This document shows, piece by piece, positions 7,728 through 15,560 of a stretch of 64,000 nucleotides of DNA (positions are counted from its first letter, which is position 1; each line of letters starts with the position of its first letter). A program made the translations under genes and the position numbers. A model generated the notes under the pieces. The model did no database searches. It had not been told where the DNA came from and was given only the letters and a program-made list of their open reading frames with translations. Origin of the DNA: Polaromonas sp. C04 (GTDB taxonomy: Bacteria; Pseudomonadota; Gammaproteobacteria; Burkholderiales; Burkholderiaceae_C); contig NZ_MUNS01000031.1 of assembly GCF_002002705.1 (NCBI RefSeq), positions 186,001 through 250,000 of the forward strand. Reading direction: 5' to 3'.

Positions 7728-8792
7728 CTAAGCCGTCGATCGGGATGGCTCGGTGTGAGCAACGCCATTTCCCGCAGTTGGGCAGACAGGTGGCGCTGCC
7801 GTGGTGGCCAGCATCACCTCACAGATCTGGCCGCCCAAGGCCACCACACTGTGCTCGACGCCATGCGGTACAACGATGAACTCGCCCGGTTCAATCGTTT
7901 CTTCACGATCACGAAACTTCATGAGAAGGCGCCCTCGATGAACAAAGAACAGTTCATCGTCGTGTTGTCGAAATGACCAGCTGGACGCCCCCTCGAACAC
8001 GGCGACTTTAACTTGCAAGTTGTTGACCTGCGCCTCCACCTGGGACGCGCCAGGTGCACGCAGCCCGGCAAACGCGGTTGACAGGTTCCTTTTGCGAATG
8101 GACGAGAGGTGTTTATTCAGGGCCGCGAGGTCACGGATGATGGCGCCGAGCTGGCTGGGCACGTCACTGCCATCGGCCGGGTATTTGCCATCCAGAGCCG
8201 CCGTCCCAATTGTGAAACCAGCCGCGCCGGCAGCCTGGACGACTGCAATCCGTTCCGGGGTGTCGATCGAGCCAGCGATATAGACAGGCTTCGTGACTGC
8301 GGCGCAGACGGCCTTCATCAACGCGGGCACGTTCTGCGCCGATCGGTATGCCAACAAGTCCAGGCCATGCACGCCATCGCGCCCTGCGATCGCCTTGGCG
8401 CTTTCGACAATTTCCTCGATGCTGCCTTCGAGCACACTCGGGTGACCGGTGATCCGGCCTGGAAACGGGAAATATCGGATGCCAGTGCCCTTGATGACCG
8501 GCAGCACGTCATCGACGCGCGTGCCGCCAAGAAGTACGTCAACGCCGATGTCGGCAGCGGCCTTTGCCGAAACGATTTCACTTTCGCGGTCGAGCGACAC
8601 GACTTCCAGATAGGACGTTGCACCGCCGGCCTTGATGGCCGCATTGAGTCCCTTGAGCTGCTCGACCGGCAAGCCAATGTCCTTGAACCCAATGTGCCGT
8701 ATGCCGAGGCTGAGCGCAGTCTGGAGTTGCTGCGACGCGTCCGGAACCGTGCGGTCGTTGCGAGTAAGCATGAAGATGAAACGTAAACCCAT
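7728..8792 (-). CDS. TIM-barrel enzyme fused to a C-terminal cupin
   Basis: A 354-residue fusion. Residues 1-205 form a HisA/phosphate-isomerase-like (beta/alpha)8 barrel: repeated strand ends HIGFKDIG, LEVVSLD, VDVLLGGTR, GLDLLAY, PVYIAGSID and a phosphate-loop-like GAAGFTIGTAALDGKYP. After a linker (210-255), residues 258-330 are a single cupin with HDDELFFVHRG and VPHGVEHSV metal ligands. AAGGAG lies 8 nt before the ATG. It lies 20 nt downstream of the PdxA gene, in the same operon as the sugar-acid kinase. The barrel probably acts on a phosphorylated C3/C4 intermediate; the cupin may be catalytic or regulatory. No frameshift or stop separates the two parts. Confidence 0.7.
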   Translation of the reverse strand: MGLRFIFMLTRNDRTVPDASQQLQTALSLGIRHIGFKDIGLPVEQLKGLNAAIKAGGATSYLEVVSLDRESEIVSAKAAADIGVDVLLGGTRVDDVLPVIKGTGIRYFPFPGRITGHPSVLEGSIEEIVESAKAIAGRDGVHGLDLLAYRSAQNVPALMKAVCAAVTKPVYIAGSIDTPERIAVVQAAGAAGFTIGTAALDGKYPADGSDVPSQLGAIIRDLAALNKHLSSIRKRNLSTAFAGLRAPGASQVEAQVNNLQVKVAVFEGASSWSFRQHDDELFFVHRGRLLMKFRDREETIEPGEFIVVPHGVEHSVVALGGQICEVMLATTAAPPVCPTAGNGVAHTEPSRSTA

Positions 8793-8812
8793 GATGGTGA
8801 CTCCTTTTTGAA

Positions 8813-9808
8813 TTAGTTCGGCTTGGTTTGCGCGGCGACGAGGCGCTTGGCGTAGGCAAGCGCCGTTTCCAGGCTTGCGTGGTCTGCAACACCGTTGCCC
8901 GCGATGTCGAACGCCGTGCCGTGATCCGGGCTGGTACGGACGAAAGGCAGGCCCAGCGTGATGTTCACGCCTTTTTCCAGTCCGAGGTACTTCACGGGGA
9001 TCAGCCCCTGGTCGTGGTACTGGGCCACGACAACGTCGAATCGGCCCTGGCGCGCCTGCATGAAGACCGTATCGCCCGGATACGGGCCGCTGGCATCGAT
9101 GCCCTCTGCTCGGGCCGCGTCGATTGCGGGCCGGATGATCCTGATCTCCTCGTCCCCGAAGAGGCCCCCTTCCCCCGCGTGCGGGTTAAGACCCGCCACC
9201 GCGACACGCGGGGCCTCGAAGCCGAGCGCCTTTCCACCCTCGTGGGCAAGCCTGATGGCGGACATCTGGGCGTCGAAATCGCCTTGTTCGATCGCTTTGC
9301 GCAGCGACGTGTGGATCGTGACGAGTACCGTGCGGATGTCGTCGTTCGCAAGCATCATCGCCACGCGCTCGGCGCCGCCGTATTCGGCCAGGATTTCCGT
9401 ATGGCCGGGGTAGCGGATGCCCGCGCTGGCCATTGCCTCTTTGTTGATCGGCGCCGTGACGATGCCGCTCACTGCTCCGGACTTGGCTGCCGCGATCGCT
9501 GCAACGATGGCATCGAAGGCCGCCTGACCGGAGATCGCGCTGATCTGCCCGATGGGCGGAAGCTCAGTAATGCGGGTGGTTTCGATGACTTCAATGGTCC
9601 GCGGCTGGAACTGAGCCGCATCGGGTGCATGGATCCGCCGCACCTCAATGTCCAACCCAAGCCGGCGCACGATGTCCTGCATGACGCCATCGCTGCCGAA
9701 CACGACGACGCGTTCGCCGCCCTTCGCAAGTACCTTCGCCACGATCTCCGGCCCAATGCCGGATGCATCACCCATGGTTAGGGCAAGCGGGGGGGAAATG
9801 TTCTTCAC
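8813..9808 (-). CDS. pdxA2: PdxA-family 4-phosphohydroxyacid dehydrogenase (PdxA2-type)
   Basis: A 331-residue PdxA-family NAD-dependent dehydrogenase. Motifs are MGDASGIGPEI at the N-terminus, metal histidines in YPGHTEIL, YHDQGLIPVKYL and SPDHGTAFDIAG, and NPHAGEGGLFGDEE. PdxA itself oxidises 4-phosphohydroxy-threonine in pyridoxal synthesis, but next to a four-carbon acid sugar kinase this paralogue is known (D-threonate pathway) to oxidise 4-phospho-D-threonate, giving dihydroxyacetone phosphate and CO2. The start is GTG at 9808, overlapping the kinase stop. Specific sugar acid (D-threonate versus D-erythronate) is inferred from context only. Confidence 0.85.
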   Translation of the reverse strand: MKNISPPLALTMGDASGIGPEIVAKVLAKGGERVVVFGSDGVMQDIVRRLGLDIEVRRIHAPDAAQFQPRTIEVIETTRITELPPIGQISAISGQAAFDAIVAAIAAAKSGAVSGIVTAPINKEAMASAGIRYPGHTEILAEYGGAERVAMMLANDDIRTVLVTIHTSLRKAIEQGDFDAQMSAIRLAHEGGKALGFEAPRVAVAGLNPHAGEGGLFGDEEIRIIRPAIDAARAEGIDASGPYPGDTVFMQARQGRFDVVVAQYHDQGLIPVKYLGLEKGVNITLGLPFVRTSPDHGTAFDIAGNGVADHASLETALAYAKRLVAAQTKPN

Positions 9809-10878
9809 AGTGAATCCGTTCCTAAAATTTGAGTTGTTCCGCGTATGCGCGCGACAGCGCGCTCCAGAGCGTCGTCGCTGCCAAAGCCACCGGCCTTCAT
9901 GGCGAGCAGGAGCGAGCGGCCATCGCCAAGCCTGGCGCGAGCCAGTGGGAATCCGGGATCGAGTTCTTGCAGAATTTCGAACTCGTGGACGTTGAGAAGG
10001 TCCAGGATGGCTTCCATCGTGTCGCCACCGGTCGCGATCAACGCGCCGAAGCCTGGGTCTTGAAGCTGTCGCGCTGCGTCTTGTGCAATGCGGCGCAGCA
10101 CCGCGGCCGGGTCCCGCTCGCGCGCCCTGGGTCCGCGCAGCAGCATGAGGCCACTGGCCTCCCGAAGTTGATCGGCCTGTATGTGACTGCGCAGATTCGC
10201 GCTCCCAATTGCGACCAAAACGGCGTTGTTGATGCCCTCAATCAATGACGGTAGGGTCTTCGCAGGCACAAAACGCTGCGACAGGGCTGCAGCCATCCCA
10301 GGAGAGCCAACCCACAGGACCGACTCTGGATCCTCGATGGAAGCAATGCGCGAGTCGAGTTCTTCCTGCGTTACTGCATCGAGCAGCGTGACATTCTTGA
10401 TGCATTTCGGGACCAGATCGACCAGCGCGGAATAACGCGCTGGGTGCACGGGGTCATGGCCATACGCACTCTCCGAAACTGGGATGCCATCAACGAGCTG
10501 AATGCCCCGCACCGTCGTACGCCCGCCTTGGGGGAACGCCGGTGCAAACACCAGTGACTTGCGGCCGCTCGCCGCAAAGCATGCTTCAAGCTCCTCCGCG
10601 ATGTGGCCGCGCAGCGTGGAGTCCACCGTTTTGTAGAGCACTGCACGGCTGGCAAGCCGGTCGGTCAATCGAGCGACACTTTCGAATGCTTGCGACGAAG
10701 TCGCAGACCGCGAACCGCTGTCGACTGCGACCACCGCTGCCGCTGCCGCTTGGCGCGGAATCTGGCCTCTTCCGATCCACGCAGTCAGGCCGCGGGCGAC
10801 GAAAGGTGCTGCGCCATCTGCCGCGCTGGTCAGGTCATCGGCGAGGACCGCTATGCTGGGCTGAAGATTGGTGTGCAT
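9805..10878 (-). CDS. dtnK: four-carbon acid sugar kinase (D-threonate kinase-like)
   Basis: A 357-residue kinase of the four-carbon acid sugar kinase family (DUF1537 type). Marks are VLADDLTSAADG near the N-terminus, KTVDSTLRG (about 84-92), IATGGDT and MKAGGFG in the C-terminal nucleotide domain. It phosphorylates the terminal hydroxyl of D-threonate or D-erythronate with ATP; the adjacent PdxA2-type dehydrogenase supports the DtnK assignment. First gene of its operon, with only 75 nt between its start and that of the divergent LysR gene, the usual arrangement for autoregulated control. Confidence 0.82.
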   Translation of the reverse strand: MHTNLQPSIAVLADDLTSAADGAAPFVARGLTAWIGRGQIPRQAAAAAVVAVDSGSRSATSSQAFESVARLTDRLASRAVLYKTVDSTLRGHIAEELEACFAASGRKSLVFAPAFPQGGRTTVRGIQLVDGIPVSESAYGHDPVHPARYSALVDLVPKCIKNVTLLDAVTQEELDSRIASIEDPESVLWVGSPGMAAALSQRFVPAKTLPSLIEGINNAVLVAIGSANLRSHIQADQLREASGLMLLRGPRARERDPAAVLRRIAQDAARQLQDPGFGALIATGGDTMEAILDLLNVHEFEILQELDPGFPLARARLGDGRSLLLAMKAGGFGSDDALERAVARIRGTTQILGTDSL

Positions 10879-10953
10879 GCATCAATTATCAAAACCTCGA
10901 CGGACTATGAAAAGCGATAGTTTCTGAGAGATACCGGTGATATATTGTCACCG

Positions 10954-11841
10954 ATGAATCGCTCAGACATTCCTTCACTCGACGACCTGAGAGCATTCGA
11001 GGCCACAGCGCGGCTGGGCTCGGTCCGGCTTGCAGCAGACTCGCTTGCGCTGACGCACGGCGCCGTCAGCCGCCGGATAACCAAACTCGCCAATGACATC
11101 GGGGTCAAGTTGTTTGAAAAGAATGGGCGAGGCCTGCGGCTCACACCGGCCGGCGAGACACTCAACCTCACCCTCAGCAGGTTTTTCGGCGAGTTGGCCG
11201 CCACAGTGCAAAGCCTGCGCGCTACCAGAGCTGGGAAGACTGCCTTGGTGCTCTCCTGCGAGCCTTCGGTTGCCATGCGTTGGCTCATTCCACGGCTGGG
11301 GGGGGTCCAAGTGGCGCATCCGAACATTGCCCTCCATCTCTCCGTCGGTGGAGGGCTTGTGGACTTTCGCAAGAATCACGTCGATCTCGCCATTCGACGG
11401 CTGGACTTCGCTGTGCCGGAGGCGTGGAACGTCCGGACCCTTTTCGCCGAAAGGGTTGGTCCTGTCATGAGACCGGAATTGGTGCCAAATTTTGAACACG
11501 GCGACTATCTCGCTCTCGGTTCGAAGACTCGACCGGACGCGTGGGCGAAATGGTTGAAGACCCATCCGTCGGCGCTTCGACCCACGGAGATCCGCTACTA
11601 CGACCATCACTCCCTGATTGTCGAAGCTGCGGCTGCGGGGCTGGGTGTAGCCCTGAGTCCACTCGTACTCGCCGTTGACGATGTGGAACGAGGAAGCCTG
11701 GCAGCACCTGCTGGCTTTGACCCTGACGGCAGTCAGTACGGGTTGATCTGGTTGGGGTCGAGCGAACTGCAAGGTGTGGAGCTTGAACTCGCAGAGTGGC
11801 TTCAGGCGCAGTTCAGCCGCCTACGCCCGAACCTCATTTGA
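10954..11841 (+). CDS. LysR-family regulator divergent from the sugar-acid kinase
   Basis: A 295-residue LysR regulator of the GcvA-like subgroup: HTH in residues 1-60 (IPSLDDLRAFEATARLGS; LTHGAVSRRITKLA) and effector domain behind. I use the ATG at 10954 (MNRSDIP) rather than the TTG at 10945. It diverges from the kinase-PdxA2-barrel/cupin operon and is the most likely regulator of that operon. Downstream there are about 200 bp of apparently empty sequence before the IS630 element. Confidence 0.88.
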   Translation: MNRSDIPSLDDLRAFEATARLGSVRLAADSLALTHGAVSRRITKLANDIGVKLFEKNGRGLRLTPAGETLNLTLSRFFGELAATVQSLRATRAGKTALVLSCEPSVAMRWLIPRLGGVQVAHPNIALHLSVGGGLVDFRKNHVDLAIRRLDFAVPEAWNVRTLFAERVGPVMRPELVPNFEHGDYLALGSKTRPDAWAKWLKTHPSALRPTEIRYYDHHSLIVEAAAAGLGVALSPLVLAVDDVERGSLAAPAGFDPDGSQYGLIWLGSSELQGVELELAEWLQAQFSRLRPNLI

Positions 11842-12041
11842 AAAGATCGCACCCCGGCTAAAATCGTGATGTCACGTGTTCAGGAAGCTGCCACGAAGCA
11901 GTTGAGCCGCAGCGCCTTAATCACGAAAATTCGGACCGCCCCGCGCTCGCAGACTCATCGCCCCTCCGCTGCAGAAGTGCCGCTGGCGTCAGAATTTGAA
12001 TACCCTGCCAGGGATGCAACACCAACAGATCGTCATCACTA

Positions 12042-13219
12042 GTGCAGTGCACCACTCTGTTCTGTACTTATCCCGCGGCGGCAGTCAAGGCCGCCTTTGC
12101 CCGAGTAACTTTGGCCAGAATGTCGTTGGCACTGGCTGTCCAGATGAAGGGCTTGGGATCGATGTTGTGATGGGCGACATACAAATCGATGGCCATCTCC
12201 AATTCCGCCACGCTGGTGAAACTGTCGCGCCGGATGCGCTTGTCGGTGATGTCGCGAAAGAAGCGCTCGACCATGTTCAGCCACGACGCGCTGGTGGGTG
12301 TGAAGTGCATGACGAAGCGCGGGTGCCGCGCCAGCCACTTCTGCACCTCGGGGTGGCTGTGCGTGGCGTAGTTGTCCACGATCAGATGCAGGCTCAGATG
12401 CTTGGGCGTGCGCCGCTCGATGAGCCGCAGGAACTTCAGCCATTCGCTGTGCCGGTGCCGTGGCTGGCACATCGAGATCACGCTGGCGTCCAGCGTGTTG
12501 AGGGCGGCAAACAACGTGGTCGTGCCGTGGCGCTTGTAGTCGTGGGTGACGGTGCCGGCGCGACCACGCTTCATCGGCAGGCCCGGCTGCGTGCGGTTCG
12601 GCGCCTGGATCTGGCTTTTCTCGTCGCAACTGAGCACCAGAGCGTGCTCAGGCGGATTCATGTACAGGCCCACCACGTCCAGCAACTTGTCCTCGAAGCG
12701 CGGGTCGCGCGAAAGCTTGAAGGTCCGGCTCAAGTGCGGCTTCAAGCCGTTGCTGTGCCAAACGCGGCGGATGGTCGTCGCACCAACGCCCAAGTGTTCG
12801 GCCAGCGTTCGGGTACTCCAGTGCGTGGCGTTGATCGGCTTGTCATGCAGCGTGGCCTGCACGATTCGCGACTCGATCTGGGCAGTAATCGTGGTGGGCC
12901 GGCCACTGCGCGGTGCGTCCTTGCGCAACGCATCTATGCCGCCAGCCAGGAAGCGCTGGCGCCACAGCGCAACTTGGCGCCGATCCAGGCCAGCCTCAAC
13001 GGCAATATCTTTGTTCGGCCGGCCCTCGGCGGCCAGCAGCACCACGAGCGCTCGCTGCTGCAGCCGGGCCTCAACCGTTCGGCGTTTGGCGAGCACACGC
13101 AACTCGTGCTCGGTGTGCTCATCCAGTTCAATCCTCTCGGCAACCCTCATCGTTCCAGCCTCCTGGAACGTCTGAGTGTGCTGGCATCATTAAGTTCTAT
13201 AACTTCACGCGCACTGCAT
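12042..13219 (-). mobile_element. IS630-family insertion sequence, apparently complete
   Basis: An element of about 1178 bp flanked on both sides by TA (12040-12041 and 13220-13221), the dinucleotide target duplicated by IS630 elements. Imperfect terminal inverted repeats of about 28 bp: the left end begins GTGCAGTGCAC and ends CTTA, the right end (reverse complement) begins ATGCAGTGCGC and also ends ACTTA. It holds one transposase gene. The insertion separates the threonate LysR gene from the AraC/M20 block. Confidence 0.85.
12068..13150 (-). CDS. IS630-family transposase
   Basis: A 360-residue DDE transposase with N-terminal helix-turn-helix (GRPNKDIAVEAGLDRRQVAL) and the IS630/Tc1-like catalytic triad in LVLSCDEKSQIQA (Asp), LIVDNYATHSHPE (Asp) and ASWLNMVERFF (Glu). 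No stop or frameshift is visible, so the element may still be active. It catalyses cut-and-paste movement of the IS into TA sites. Confidence 0.93.
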   Translation of the reverse strand: MRVAERIELDEHTEHELRVLAKRRTVEARLQQRALVVLLAAEGRPNKDIAVEAGLDRRQVALWRQRFLAGGIDALRKDAPRSGRPTTITAQIESRIVQATLHDKPINATHWSTRTLAEHLGVGATTIRRVWHSNGLKPHLSRTFKLSRDPRFEDKLLDVVGLYMNPPEHALVLSCDEKSQIQAPNRTQPGLPMKRGRAGTVTHDYKRHGTTTLFAALNTLDASVISMCQPRHRHSEWLKFLRLIERRTPKHLSLHLIVDNYATHSHPEVQKWLARHPRFVMHFTPTSASWLNMVERFFRDITDKRIRRDSFTSVAELEMAIDLYVAHHNIDPKPFIWTASANDILAKVTRAKAALTAAAG

Positions 13220-13296
13220 TACTGTATCAAGTTCAACCCTCAAATGCCAGCATTTAGCCGGGCGGCCTCAAATGTGAAGACTAATGCCCATCATTT

Positions 13297-13364
13297 GCGG
13301 GACAGGACAGGACGGAATGGGTCCGGGATGACGCCTATAGACACGCCGATCCTGCGGACAGGAC
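13297..13364. promoter_or_regulatory. direct repeats upstream of the AraC gene
   Basis: GCGGGACAGGAC at 13297-13308 and GCGGACAGGAC at 13354-13364 are direct repeats 57 nt apart, with an extra CAGGAC at the first copy. They lie 115-180 nt before the AraC start, inside the 259-bp gap between IS630 and that gene. AraC-family proteins commonly bind direct repeats, so these may be its sites, or the former operator of a divergent gene replaced by the IS. Confidence 0.3.
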
Positions 13365-13478
13365 GCTCTCTTCCCAACGCATGATCTGCTCAGCGGGCGC
13401 CGCACAACGCAATTCGCTGTCGCGGGGCACGCCGTTTACAGTGCCAAAACTGCAGGCCCCTCTCTTAAACTGAAGCCC

Positions 13479-13844
13479 ATGATGACCACGATCAGCCAGG
13501 GCGGCGACGCGCGCTCACTTGCAGCGGTGCTGGCCCATATCGCCGCCAACCTCGACGAACCGCTGCCGCTCGACGACCTCGCCGCGATCAGCGGCCTGAG
13601 CGTGTGGCGCTTCGCGACTGTGTTCCGCGAGCGCATCGGCATGGCGCCGCACCGTTACGTGAGCCTGCAGCGCGTGCGCTATGCGCAAGCCTTGCTGCGC
13701 GAGGGCGCGGCGCTGGCCAGTGCCGCAAGCGAGTCCGGCTTTTGCGACCAGAGCCACCTGTCGCGCCGCTTCAAGCGGCTGTGCGGCATAACGCCGGGGC
13801 AGTACCAGGCCCGGTCGGCCGCTTCATCAACCCCCCACCTTTGA
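13479..13844 (+). CDS. short AraC-family regulator (DNA-binding domain only)
   Basis: A 121-residue protein consisting almost entirely of the AraC/XylS double helix-turn-helix domain: LPLDDLAAISGLSVWRFATV for the first HTH, ASAASESGFCDQSHLSRRFK for the second, and the family tail GITPGQYQ. There is no effector domain, as in SoxS-size regulators. It sits 10 nt upstream of the degenerate HAD gene and the M20 amidohydrolase and probably regulated them. Confidence 0.85.
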   Translation: MMTTISQGGDARSLAAVLAHIAANLDEPLPLDDLAAISGLSVWRFATVFRERIGMAPHRYVSLQRVRYAQALLREGAALASAASESGFCDQSHLSRRFKRLCGITPGQYQARSAASSTPHL

Positions 13845-13854
13845 CGGAACCACC

Positions 13855-14118
13855 ATGCCCTCGCAGAACTTCAAAGTCCACAACTTCGACGTCGTCAGCA
13901 CGCGGATCGACTTCGAGGGCGGGATGCTCGCCTACCTGCACCGTTCCGTGCCTGGCACGAGCTTGGCCGACGAAGCGCTGTGCGAGAAGCCCGACCCGCA
14001 GTTGTTCGCGTTCGCACGCGGCCCCCTAAGCAGCCGCGTCTACATGCGCGGCGACAACGTGCACGTCGCGCAAAGTCAGTGCCACGACATCGACGTCGCG
14101 GTCGACGCGAGCCGCTGA
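13855..14118 (+). pseudogene. HAD hydrolase gene with in-frame deletion of its core
   Basis: The 87-codon frame joins the two ends of a type II haloacid-dehalogenase-like protein. The N-terminus NFDVVSTRIDFEGGMLAYL matches HAD motif I (normally FDVVGTLIDFE), with Gly-to-Ser and Leu-to-Arg changes in the motif. The next part, EALCEKPDPQLFAFARGPL and HVAQSQCHDIDVA, is the motif III/IV end of the same family. Roughly 100 middle residues, including motif II, are missing, and the C-terminus is short. Catalysis is very unlikely. Its stop still overlaps the M20 start (TGATG), so it may persist as a coupling leader. Confidence 0.65.
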
Positions 14119-15323
14119 TGGACGCGCCACTCCTGGACGAGATCGCCGACCTGCTGCCAGCGCTGACCGCACTACGCCAAGACCTGCATGCGCACCCGGA
14201 ACTCGCGTTCACCGAGCATCGCACCGCCAGCCTCGTGGCGACCGCACTGCGTGAGCTCGACCTTGAGGTCCATGAAGGGATCGGCGGGACCGGCGTCGTC
14301 GGCGTGCTGCGCGTCGGCTCCGGCTCACGCAGCATCGGCCTGCGTGCCGACATGGACGCATTGCCGCTCACCGAGCGCAGTGACGCGAGCCACCGCAGCA
14401 CCGTGCCGGGCGTGCACCACGGCTGCGGCCACGACGGCCACATCAGCATGCTGCTGGGTGCGGCGCGCCACCTGGTGCGTACGCGGCGCTTCGACGGCAC
14501 GGTGGTCTTCATCTTCCAGCCCGCCGAGGAAGGCCGCGGCGGCGCCCACGCGATGATCGCGGACGGTCTATTCGATCGCTTTCCGTGCGACGCCGTCTAC
14601 GCGTTGCACAACTGGCCGGACCTGCCACTGGGCAGTGCACAGACGCGGCCCGGTCCGATCATGGCGGCGGCCGACCGCTTCGACATCACGTTGCGCGGCC
14701 GCGGCGGCCATGCGGCGCAGCCGCATCGCACTCCCGACGCGATCCTGGCCGCGAGCCAGCTCGTAGCGCAACTCAACACCATCGTCGCGCGCCGCATCGA
14801 CCCGGGCGAATCGGCGGTGCTATCGGTCACGCGCATCGAAGGCGGTCATTCGCACAACGTGCTGCCGGCCGAGGTTCAGGTCACCGGCACGGTCCGCAGT
14901 TTCGATGCGGCGTCGCAGGACCTCATCGAGGCCGCGCTGCGCGCCACAGCACAGGGCGTGGCGCTTGCCGGTGGCATCGAGGTCGATGTGCGGTACACAC
15001 GCTACTACCCGGCCACCGTCAACAGTGCGCCCGAGGCCGAGTTGGCCCTGGCCGCGGCGGCGGATGCAGGGCTCTCGACCAGCGTGGCGGCGCTCCCCGC
15101 TTTCACCTCGGAGGATTTCGCGTTCATGCTGCGCGCCCGGCCGGGCGCCTACCTGTGGCTGGGCCAGGCGCGCGGGCGAGCGGACGTCGACCGGCCGCTG
15201 CACCACCCTGGCTACGATTTCAACGACGATGCGTTGCCGTTGGGCATTCAGTGGTTTGCCGCCGTGGTTGCCCGCGAACTTGCTCAGGGGAGTCCAGCCC
15301 GAGCACTTGGCAGGTGTGGCTAG
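14118..15323 (+). CDS. M20D-family amidohydrolase (N-acyl amino acid hydrolase)
   Basis: A 401-residue metallo-amidohydrolase that removes acyl groups from N-acyl amino acids (hippurate or N-acetyl amino acid hydrolase type). Metal-site motifs: GLRADMDALPL, GCGHDGHISMLLGAA, PAEEGRGGAHAMI, YALHNWP, and the C-terminal FTSEDFAFML; the dimerisation domain contains RGRGGHAAQPH. I start at 14118, overlapping the HAD remnant's stop; the longer frame is spurious. A cut paralogue of its C-terminal half is at 54195. A deacylase next to GNAT-bearing modules suggests an N-acylated intermediate, but that is inference. Confidence 0.88.
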   Translation: MDAPLLDEIADLLPALTALRQDLHAHPELAFTEHRTASLVATALRELDLEVHEGIGGTGVVGVLRVGSGSRSIGLRADMDALPLTERSDASHRSTVPGVHHGCGHDGHISMLLGAARHLVRTRRFDGTVVFIFQPAEEGRGGAHAMIADGLFDRFPCDAVYALHNWPDLPLGSAQTRPGPIMAAADRFDITLRGRGGHAAQPHRTPDAILAASQLVAQLNTIVARRIDPGESAVLSVTRIEGGHSHNVLPAEVQVTGTVRSFDAASQDLIEAALRATAQGVALAGGIEVDVRYTRYYPATVNSAPEAELALAAAADAGLSTSVAALPAFTSEDFAFMLRARPGAYLWLGQARGRADVDRPLHHPGYDFNDDALPLGIQWFAAVVARELAQGSPARALGRCG

Positions 15324-15560
15324 CATGCTGCCGACTATCAAGCGGCTGCTTGCCACCGGATGTCCGCAGTGGCCGGATACAGACCGAGGCCAGATGGACC
15401 TCGCACGCATTTCTTCCGATTTCACCGGCGCCCAGCCATCAATGCCTGCATTAACCATAACTTTCCAGATCGTTAACCACTTCGACAACGTTGCTCCCCA
15501 TACTTTCCGCCAGGAAGTCAGCTCAAAAAGCTTCTGCGCCGCACCAAAGGATCGACACCC

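Noticed and set aside
12000-13384. 462-codon plus-strand frame across the IS630 element
   Set aside because: It crosses both inverted repeats of the IS and is antisense to the transposase with an intact DDE triad.
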